Assembly: GCA_937910825.1 (NCBI GenBank)
Contig: CALEMO010000324.1
Span: 1 to 6,546 of the forward strand
Direction: 5' to 3'
DNA from: an uncultured Solirubrobacterales bacterium
Lineage (GTDB): Bacteria; Actinomycetota; Thermoleophilia; Solirubrobacterales; 70-9
Length of the DNA: 6,546 bases
A program made the position numbers and the translations under genes. Shown piece after piece: positions 1 to 5,136 of this stretch. The notes under the pieces were generated by a model. The model made no database searches. It worked only from the letters and a program-made list of their open reading frames with translations, and was not told the origin of the DNA. Numbering within the stretch: the first letter of the stretch is position 1; each line of letters opens with the position of its first letter.

Positions 1-574
1 CCAGGGTGATCACTGCCAGGCGCGGACGGATCCGCTGACGCTCTCCCGGTTTGCCGCTGCGGTCACCGCAAGGGATGAAACGCAGGCCGAGCAGCAAGAG
101 CCACGGCCAGATCAGGTAGAACTGCTCTTCAATCGCCAGTGACCAGAGATGGCCGAGCGGCGATATTGGGCCGAAGCGGTCGAAGTAGGACGCCTCCTGG
201 ATGATTACCCACCAGTTGCTGGTGAACAGGGCCGACGAGATCGAGAGACCCCGCAGGTCGTCCAGCTGCTCAGGCGAACCGATCGTGGCCCAGGCCATGA
301 CCACGACCAGCATCACGAACAGGGCTGGCAGCAGACGGCGGGCTCGTGCCAGCCAGAACTGGCTGAGCTTCAGGCGGCGGCCGGTCCAGGCCTCGAGCAG
401 GATGTCGGTGATCAGGTAGCCGCTGAGTGTGAAGAAAATACCGACCCCGAGCAGCCCGCCCCCGGCCCCGGGGATATCGAGGTGATATGCGATCACGGCA
501 AGCACCGCGACAGCTCGAAGGCCGTCGAGGCCGGGCATGTAGCGCTGGCCGGATCGCCCTACCGGTTCAGGCAT
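1..574 (-). CDS. OafA/YrhL-type membrane acyltransferase (acyltransferase 3 family), N-terminal part
   Basis: Seen: an open frame from ATG at 574 to the window edge gives 191 residues with no stop, so the C-terminal part is missing. The acyltransferase-3 pattern is present in order: GLDGLRAVAVLAVIAYH at about 15-31, with His31 the likely catalytic His; GVGIFFTLSGYLIT at 43-56; FWLARARRLLPAL at 73-85; and a GHLWSLAIEEQFYLIWP block at 141-157. Hydrophobic stretches at about 21-32, 42-56, 84-98 and 152-167 fit a polytopic inner-membrane protein. Known of the family: these enzymes move acyl groups, often acetyl, onto extracytoplasmic sugars of polysaccharides, peptidoglycan, glycolipids or antibiotics. 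The substrate here cannot be told. The start lies 3 nt after the dxs stop (TGA-GCC-ATG, same frame) with no strong Shine-Dalgarno, which suggests coupling to dxs. The dxs stop prevents any longer N-terminus. The family call is firm; the role is open. Confidence 0.9.
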   Translation of the reverse strand, partial: MPEPVGRSGQRYMPGLDGLRAVAVLAVIAYHLDIPGAGGGLLGVGIFFTLSGYLITDILLEAWTGRRLKLSQFWLARARRLLPALFVMLVVVMAWATIGSPEQLDDLRGLSISSALFTSNWWVIIQEASYFDRFGPISPLGHLWSLAIEEQFYLIWPWLLLLGLRFIPCGDRSGKPGERQRIRPRLAVITL

Positions 575-577
575 GGC

Positions 578-2614
578 TCAGCTCGACACGACTTCGTGGC
601 CGGTCGCGGCCAGGATCTTTTCAGCAACGGCCTCCGGCGTGAAGCCGACCTCCTGATAAAGCAGGTCCGGCTTGCCGTGGGTCACGTATCGATCGGGCAA
701 CCCGAGTCTGAGCACCCGTGCCCGCTCGCCGGGGTTGCTGAAGTTGTCTTCGAGGTGCTCGAGCACGGCCGAGCCGAAGCCTCCCTGCAGCACCCCTTCT
801 TCAATAGTGACGATCAGGTCATGTCCGAGCGCAAGCCGCTCGATCAGCTCGGCGTCCAGCGGCTTGACGAAGCGGGCGTCGGCTACGGTCGCCCTGACTC
901 CATGTTCGGCCAGCAGGTCGGCCGCCTCAAGCGCGAGTCCGACGCCGCTTCCGTAACCAAGCAGGGCCACCCGCTCCCCGTTCCTGAGGGTCTCGCCGGT
1001 TCCGATCGGCAGCAGTTCTGGCACTTCGGGCAGTGCGACGCCTTCGGCGGCTCCCCTCGGATAACGCAGCGCCGTGGGTCCGTCGCGCACGATCGCCGTA
1101 TGAAGCATGTGGACCAGCATCGCTTCGTCGCGTGGTGCCATGACCGTGATGTTCGGAAGCGGCCGCAGGTAGGCGATGTCGAAGACGCCGTGATGGGTCG
1201 GCCCGTCGTCGCCGACCAGTCCGGCGCGGTCCAAGCAGAAAGTCACGTCGAGGTTCTGCAGGCATACGTCATGGACTATCTGGTCATAGGCGCGCTGAAG
1301 GAAGGTCGAGTAGATCGCGCAGACGGGCTTGCCACCCTGGAGGGCTATGCCACTGGCCATCAGCACGGCATTCTGCTCGGCGATGCCGACGTCGTAGTAC
1401 TGCTCGGGACGCTCGTCGGCAAGGTGCTGCAGGCCCGCACCTCCGGCCATTGCCGCAGTGATCCCGATAACCCGCGAGTCAGCTTGCGCCTCGCTCACGA
1501 TCGCCTCGGAAAATACCTTCGTATATTGAGGTGGCGCTGCTTTTGGTTCCGGCTTTTCCAGAATTTCAGGCGCGATCGCCGCCGGAGCGTCGGATTCCTG
1601 AACCGGGACCAGCTTCAGCTTCGGCTTCGGCTTCGGCTTCGGGGCAAGCTCTCCGTTGACTATCGAACCCGGCTTTGCCGCATGCCATTTCTCCATGCCC
1701 GGCAGACCGCCGTCTTCAGCCGGAGCAAAGCCACGGCCCTTGACCGTATGCACATGCACGACCACCGGGCGGTCCGCGGCAAACGCTTCGTTCAACGCCT
1801 GCCTGAGCGCCGCTACATCATGGCCGTCGATCACCCCCATGTAGGCCAGGTCGAGTTCCTCAAAAAGCAGTCCGGGCGCCCAGTAGGCCTTGATCGCCGA
1901 TTTCAGTTCGGGTCCGAGCCGCTCGATGCGTTTGCCCAGGCCGAGTGGCAGCCTGGTCAGCTTCTCTTCAACGCCCTCCCGGGCATGGAAAAGGCCGGGC
2001 TTCAGCCTGGTGCGCTGGAAATAGCTCGACAGGGCGCCAACGTTGGGAGAGATCGACATGCCGTTGTCGTTGAGCAGGATGACCATCGGGGTTCCGAGGC
2101 CGCCGGCGGCATGCATGGCCTCGTAGGCCACCCCTCCGGTCAGGGCTCCATCGCCGATGACGGCAACGACTTTGCCGTCGGGACCGATGCCCTTGCGCAT
2201 CGCCTCTTTGAGGCCGACCCCGTAGGAAATCGATGTGGAAGCATGGCCCGCTCCCATGATGTCGTGCTCTGATTCAGGGATCGAGCAGAAAGGCGCGAGC
2301 CCGTCGTACTTTCTGATCGTCGGCAATTCGTCACGGCGGCCGGTGAGGATCTTGTGGGGATAAGCCTGGTGCCCAACATCCCAGAGGATTTTGTCCCGGG
2401 GCGAATCAAGCAGGCTGTGAAGGGCGACGGCGATCTCGCAGGTTCCGAGGTTCGCCCCGAAATGACCGCCGATTTCACCGATCACGTCGATGATGTAGGT
2501 CCGCACCTCTCCGGCCACGCCCTGGAGCTCTTCGTCGCTCAGGCCATGCAGGTCTGCCGGTGAATCGATGCCCGGCAGCAAGGGTCGCGGATTGTCGTCG
2601 GAGGGGTTGCTCAA
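578..2614 (-). CDS. dxs: 1-deoxy-D-xylulose-5-phosphate synthase (DXS)
   Basis: Makes 1-deoxy-D-xylulose 5-phosphate from pyruvate and glyceraldehyde 3-phosphate using thiamine diphosphate; this is the first step of the MEP isoprenoid pathway and it is cytosolic. Seen: 678 residues. Substrate and cofactor motifs are GGHF with His51, WDVGHQAYPHKILTGRRD at 78-95, GDG 154-156 with LNDN 181-184 (diphosphate/Mg site), and VKGRGF with Lys292. The pyrimidine-binding domain has GIAEQ with Glu413 (expected cofactor-activating Glu), DRAGLVGDDGPTHHG at 462-476 with Asp470 and His474, and YPRG with Arg520. A C-terminal transketolase-like domain follows. Start is TTG at 2614, overlapping the prenyl synthase stop as TTGA; a purine-rich AGAGAG lies 4 nt upstream and the next ATG would remove the first domain. 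Oddities: Asn415 where AEQH is usual, and a long charged/Pro linker (about 321-362) with a Lys-Pro repeat, making it longer than the usual 620-640 residues. Confidence 0.97.
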   Translation of the reverse strand: MSNPSDDNPRPLLPGIDSPADLHGLSDEELQGVAGEVRTYIIDVIGEIGGHFGANLGTCEIAVALHSLLDSPRDKILWDVGHQAYPHKILTGRRDELPTIRKYDGLAPFCSIPESEHDIMGAGHASTSISYGVGLKEAMRKGIGPDGKVVAVIGDGALTGGVAYEAMHAAGGLGTPMVILLNDNGMSISPNVGALSSYFQRTRLKPGLFHAREGVEEKLTRLPLGLGKRIERLGPELKSAIKAYWAPGLLFEELDLAYMGVIDGHDVAALRQALNEAFAADRPVVVHVHTVKGRGFAPAEDGGLPGMEKWHAAKPGSIVNGELAPKPKPKPKLKLVPVQESDAPAAIAPEILEKPEPKAAPPQYTKVFSEAIVSEAQADSRVIGITAAMAGGAGLQHLADERPEQYYDVGIAEQNAVLMASGIALQGGKPVCAIYSTFLQRAYDQIVHDVCLQNLDVTFCLDRAGLVGDDGPTHHGVFDIAYLRPLPNITVMAPRDEAMLVHMLHTAIVRDGPTALRYPRGAAEGVALPEVPELLPIGTGETLRNGERVALLGYGSGVGLALEAADLLAEHGVRATVADARFVKPLDAELIERLALGHDLIVTIEEGVLQGGFGSAVLEHLEDNFSNPGERARVLRLGLPDRYVTHGKPDLLYQEVGFTPEAVAEKILAATGHEVVSS
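1613..1642 (-). repeat. Hexanucleotide tandem repeat coding for Lys-Pro in the DXS linker
   Basis: Five adjacent 6-nt units lie inside dxs: on the plus strand one CTTCAG (1613-1618) followed by four CTTCGG (1619-1642). On the coding strand each CCGAAG unit reads Pro-Lys, giving P325 to K332, and the variant unit reads Leu-Lys (333-334). Because the unit is 6 nt, gain or loss of copies by slippage would keep the reading frame and only change the length of the basic linker. Confidence 0.9.
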
Positions 2615-3477
2615 TTTTCTCTCTGGTAAATGTAGTCGGCGACGCGCTTCAGGTAGTCGGTTTCGCCTTCGACTTCGGCCAGGGCCGACAAAGCCTCACG
2701 GTGAGACGCCGAAGCGAGCTCGCGCGCTTCTTCGAGACCGTAAAGGCTGACATATGTCACTTTTCCGTGCCTCTCGTCACTTCCCTGCGGCTTGCCGAGG
2801 GCTTCGTCACTGCCGGTCACGTCGAGGATGTCGTCGACTATCTGGAAAAGGATTCCCAGTTCTGACGCGAAACGGCGATAGGGCTCGCGCTCGGGATCGG
2901 CCAGCCCGCCCAGGGCCAGCGCCGCTTCGACGCTCACCCTGATCAGGCGGCCGGTCTTCAGTGAGTGGAGCCGGCGCAAGCCGGCGGCATCGAGGCCGGT
3001 GGCAGTTACGTCGACGTACTGCCCGCCGACCATGCCTTCGACTCCAGTGGCCGAAGCAACCAGCCGCACGGCTTCGAGCACCCGTTCCGGTTCGGCCTCC
3101 AGCGAAGACATGAGCCTCACGGCTTCGGCGAAAAGCCCGTCGCCGGCGAGGATCGCCACCGCTTCGCCGTAATTGATGTGGGATGTCGGCTGCCCGCGCC
3201 GCAGGTCGTCGTCATCCATGGCCGGCAGGTCATCGTGGACCAGTGAGTAGGTGTGGACCATCTCAATTGCCGCAGCCGCCCCGAGGAACGGTCCGATCTC
3301 CTGCCCGAGAGAGCGGGCGGTCGCCAGGCAAAGCACGGGCCGGATCCGTTTGCCACCGGCAAGCAGGGAATAACGCATCGCTTCGTCGAGACCAGTGGTC
3401 GGGTCAGACGAAGCGGCAAAGTGAATGGTTTCGAGATGGCGGTCCACCGCCTGCCGCAGGTCTTCGGGGTAGCTCAA
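2611..3477 (-). CDS. ispA: Type II (E)-polyprenyl diphosphate synthase, probably farnesyl diphosphate synthase
   Basis: Condenses dimethylallyl or geranyl diphosphate with isopentenyl diphosphate to make the C15 (possibly C20) prenyl chain used for quinones, undecaprenyl carriers and terpenoids; soluble, Mg-dependent. Seen: 288 residues, usual length. GGKRIRP at 41-47 binds diphosphate. The first Asp-rich motif is DDLPAMD (82-88) followed by DDLRRGQPTSH; the second is DDILD (215-219) within FQIVDDILD. KTGRLI lies at 174-179. The two-residue insertion in the first motif and Tyr77 five residues before it are chain-length features typical of bacterial farnesyl synthases, so I infer a C15 product. 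Start is TTG at 3477, overlapping the stop of the small upstream gene (TTGA); the N-terminus MSYPEDLRQAVDRHL is of normal IspA length, whereas the next Met (34) would truncate the first helices. The stop overlaps the dxs TTG start. The family is certain; product length is inferred. Confidence 0.95.
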   Translation of the reverse strand: MSYPEDLRQAVDRHLETIHFAASSDPTTGLDEAMRYSLLAGGKRIRPVLCLATARSLGQEIGPFLGAAAAIEMVHTYSLVHDDLPAMDDDDLRRGQPTSHINYGEAVAILAGDGLFAEAVRLMSSLEAEPERVLEAVRLVASATGVEGMVGGQYVDVTATGLDAAGLRRLHSLKTGRLIRVSVEAALALGGLADPEREPYRRFASELGILFQIVDDILDVTGSDEALGKPQGSDERHGKVTYVSLYGLEEARELASASHREALSALAEVEGETDYLKRVADYIYQREN

Positions 3478-3647
3478 CTCCCGCTTTCGAGGCGGTCTAC
3501 CGCCCCCGATGCCTTCCGGGCGGCCTCCGCGGTCAACTCGGCGGCCTCGGCTGCGAGCTTGCCGGCATCGCCGTCCGAAACCTCAGGGTCTTCGAGCTGG
3601 GCGGTTATCTGGCGCAGCCGGTCACGAATCTCTTCCAGCCTGCTCAT
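3474..3647 (-). CDS. 57-residue helical protein in the xseB position, not recognised
   Basis: Seen: an ATG at 3647 overlaps the nusB stop (ATGA), and its TGA overlaps the prenyl synthase TTG start (TTGA), so a 57-codon gene fits exactly between two real genes in a chain of overlaps. The product is rich in Ala (11 of 57), Glu and Arg, with no Cys, Trp or signal peptide. Leu4, Ile7, Leu11, Ile14 and Leu18 follow perfect 3-4 heptad spacing. A polar break (DPEVSDGDAG, 20-29) follows, then a second Ala/Glu helix (about 30-53), so it probably folds as a helical hairpin or coiled-coil dimer. Position matches xseB, the small subunit of exonuclease VII, in the common xseB-ispA-dxs order. However, the usual XseB landmarks (LESG followed by LEEAL and a GVxL element) are not evident and xseA is not adjacent. 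It could be a very divergent XseB or an unrelated operon protein. Existence is likely; function unknown. Confidence 0.75.
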   Translation of the reverse strand: MSRLEEIRDRLRQITAQLEDPEVSDGDAGKLAAEAAELTAEAARKASGAVDRLESGS

Positions 3648-4027
3648 GCGACGTCCGCCTTGCCGGCCTTGGCGACGGCCCCAAGGATCCCGTTGACAAA
3701 GCCGGGCGCCTCCGCCCCGCTGTACTTCTTGGCCAACTCGACCGCTTCATCGATCGCTACCTCGAAAGGGATGTCATCGCGATAATTCATTTCATAAAGG
3801 GCCACCCGCATGATGTTCTTCTCCAGCGGGGCGATCCGGCTGATCTGCCAGCCCTCCGCATACTCGGAGATCAGGCTGTCGATCTCGGTCCGGTTCTGAT
3901 CCACCCCTTCGACCAGTTCCCTGGTGAACGGCCTCGCGTCCACCAGAAGGGTTGAAAGCGAGCGGTCGGTCACGTCCTGCTGGTAACAGGCGAATACCGC
4001 ATCACGACGCTGTTCGGATCGACGCAT
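3644..4027 (-). CDS. nusB: Transcription antitermination factor NusB
   Basis: NusB pairs with NusE (ribosomal protein S10) on boxA RNA to keep RNA polymerase elongating through rRNA operons. Seen: 127 residues with the all-helical NusB pattern: basic N-terminus MRRSEQRRDAVFACYQQDV at 1-19; FTRELVEGV at 34-42; W60 then ISRIAPLEKNIMRVALYEM at 62-80; DIPFEVAIDEAVELAKKYSG at 85-104; and FVNGILGAV at 110-118. Length is slightly below the usual 130-150. The frame stays open upstream to about 4318, but that extension runs through the divergent efp gene and has no NusB character, so I chose ATG 4027, which starts at the conserved MRRSEQRR. No Shine-Dalgarno is visible; a TATCCT hexamer ends 6 nt before the ATG, which suggests a leaderless mRNA. 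It is the first gene of the minus-strand operon and its stop overlaps the next start by ATGA. Confidence 0.95.
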   Translation of the reverse strand: MRRSEQRRDAVFACYQQDVTDRSLSTLLVDARPFTRELVEGVDQNRTEIDSLISEYAEGWQISRIAPLEKNIMRVALYEMNYRDDIPFEVAIDEAVELAKKYSGAEAPGFVNGILGAVAKAGKADVA

Positions 4028-4033
4028 CGGACA

Positions 4034-4039
4034 AGGATA
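4034..4039 (-). promoter_or_regulatory. Putative -10 element of nusB operon, leaderless type
   Basis: On the minus strand TATCCT (TAnnnT pattern) is followed by 6 nt (TGTCCG) and then the nusB ATG. That places a transcription start on or next to the A of the start codon. No Shine-Dalgarno lies between, and I see no good -35 box. Leaderless mRNAs with this geometry are common in actinobacteria. The assignment rests on pattern and spacing only. Confidence 0.45.
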
Positions 4040-4113
4040 TTGATGCCCCTGTCCGGCGGGGCGGCGCCGTACGCTACGCGGCCATCGGCTCACCCCGGCC
4101 GGAGCGCTCTGGC

Positions 4114-4119
4114 TACACT
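4114..4119 (+). promoter_or_regulatory. Putative -10 element of efp, leaderless type
   Basis: TACACT (TAnnnT pattern) ends 7 nt before the efp GTG at 4127, so transcription would begin at or very near the G of the start codon. There is no Shine-Dalgarno before the GTG and no convincing -35 box. The geometry mirrors that of the divergent nusB promoter 75 bp away. Confidence 0.45.
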
Positions 4120-4126
4120 GGGCCAC

Positions 4127-4687
4127 GTGATCAGCACCAACCAATTCAAGAACGGCACCCACATAGAAGTCGACGGCAAGATCATGCGGATCATCGAGTT
4201 CCAGCATGTGAAACCGGGCAAAGGCGGAGCTTTCGTCAGGACCAAGCTCAGGAGAATCGAAGACGGTTCGGTGCTCGACAAGACTTTCCGCGCCGGCGAG
4301 AAGTTCCGTCCGGTGCACACCGAGTCGCGCAAGATGCAGTACCTCTACGAATCCGGCGACATCGTCGTTTTCATGGACAACCGGACCTACGACCAGGTCG
4401 AGATTTCTTCAGACCTGGCAGCTGACGCACTTCGCTGGGTCCAGCCGAACGACGAAGTCGAGGTCCTTTTCGTCGACGAAACTCCCTCAGAGGTGGGGGT
4501 GGCCAGCGCGATCGACGCCAAGGTCGTAAAGACCGAGCCGGGACTCAAGGGAGATACCGCTTCGGGAGGCGGCAGCAAGCCGGCCACTCTGGAATCCGGG
4601 GTCGAGGTACAGGTTCCGCTCTTCATCAACGAAGGCGAATTGATCCGGGTGGACACCCGGACCAGCGAGTACGTCTCGCGGGCTTGA
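4127..4687 (+). CDS. efp: Translation elongation factor P (EF-P)
   Basis: EF-P enters the ribosome between the P and E sites and rescues it when stalled on polyproline stretches. Seen: 186 residues, the normal length. The N-terminal KOW-like domain holds the tip loop KPGKGGAF at 29-36 with Lys32, the residue that reaches the peptidyl-transferase centre. OB domains follow: YLYESGDIVVFMDNRTYDQVEI at about 71-92 (central), and GDTASGGGSKPATLESG with VQVPLFINEGELIRVDTRTSEYVSRA at the C-terminus. Start is GTG at 4127, giving VISTNQFKNG as in other EF-Ps; the open frame extends upstream to 4040, but those residues lack EF-P character and would cross the promoter. The tip reads PGKGG rather than the PGKGP described in actinobacterial EF-Ps that work unmodified, so whether Lys32 is modified is open. 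It diverges from nusB and is followed 6 nt later by the YjbQ gene, probably co-transcribed. Confidence 0.97.
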   Translation: MISTNQFKNGTHIEVDGKIMRIIEFQHVKPGKGGAFVRTKLRRIEDGSVLDKTFRAGEKFRPVHTESRKMQYLYESGDIVVFMDNRTYDQVEISSDLAADALRWVQPNDEVEVLFVDETPSEVGVASAIDAKVVKTEPGLKGDTASGGGSKPATLESGVEVQVPLFINEGELIRVDTRTSEYVSRA

Positions 4688-4693
4688 ACTCCA

Positions 4694-5122
4694 ATGAAGA
4701 TGCTCCAGCGTGAAATCACCCTGGAGCCGAAGCCACGGGGCTTCCACCTCATAACCGGCGAGGTCACCTCAGCGCTGGATGAGCTTTCAGACTTTTCGCT
4801 CGGCCTGCTGCACCTGCTGATCCGCCACACCTCTGCTTCGTTGACCCTCAACGAAAACGCTTCCCCCGATGTGAGGCGCGATTTCCGTACCTGGAGCGAC
4901 CACGCGGTACCGGAAGAGTTCGGCTGGACACATACGCTCGAAGGCCCTGACGACATGCCCGCGCATGTCAAGGGATCGATCACCGGCTTCGACCTGACCC
5001 TGCCAGTCAAGGACGGTCGCCTGAGTCTCGGTACCTGGCAAGGCGTCTACCTGTGCGAGCACCGCGACCATGGTGGACCGCGTTCGCTCACAGCCACCCT
5101 CTGGGGCGAAGCGCGCGACTGA
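4694..5122 (+). CDS. yjbQ: YjbQ/UPF0047 family protein
   Basis: Seen: 142 residues that align by eye along the whole length with E. coli YjbQ: RGFHLITGEV at 15-24, LLHLLIRHTSASLTLNEN at 38-55, EGPDDMPAHVKGSI at 83-96, LPVKDGRLSLGTWQGVYLCEHRDHGG with the core GTWQG at 113-117, and a closing PRSLTATLWGE. Conserved polar residues His45, Asn53, Glu54, Asp86, Asp87, His91 and His123 fit the family's putative active site. Known of the family: small cytosolic trimeric proteins of unsettled role; E. coli YjbQ has been reported to have weak thiamine phosphate synthase activity. ATG 4694 and ATG 4700 (Met3) are both possible starts; the second matches the E. coli N-terminus better and neither has a strong ribosome-binding site. 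The gene begins 6 nt after efp, so coupling to efp is likely. Family is certain, biochemical role is not. Confidence 0.93.
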   Translation: MKMLQREITLEPKPRGFHLITGEVTSALDELSDFSLGLLHLLIRHTSASLTLNENASPDVRRDFRTWSDHAVPEEFGWTHTLEGPDDMPAHVKGSITGFDLTLPVKDGRLSLGTWQGVYLCEHRDHGGPRSLTATLWGEARD

Positions 5123-5124
5123 GA

Positions 5125-5130
5125 CATAAT
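5125..5130 (+). promoter_or_regulatory. Putative -10 element of the M42 peptidase gene, leaderless type
   Basis: CATAAT matches TATAAT at five of six positions and ends 6 nt (CCGCGA) before the ATG at 5137. It falls in the 14-nt gap after the YjbQ stop. It could give the peptidase its own leaderless transcript in addition to read-through from efp. No Shine-Dalgarno and no clear -35 are visible. Confidence 0.4.
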
Positions 5131-5136
5131 CCGCGA

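Noticed and set aside
149..2272. Very long plus-strand open frame opposite dxs (707 codons)
   Set aside because: It lies antisense to an unambiguous dxs. GC-rich codon bias often leaves such mirror frames open. Its product is low in recognisable motifs, rich in Arg/Gln/His/Asp, and it crosses both the dxs and acyltransferase genes.
4040..4126. Upstream extension of the efp frame from ATG 4040
   Set aside because: The added 29 residues have no counterpart in EF-P, whereas GTG 4127 gives the normal length and N-terminus.
4028..4318. Upstream extension of the nusB frame
   Set aside because: It would add 97 residues with no NusB character, antisense to the efp start and through the divergent promoter region.
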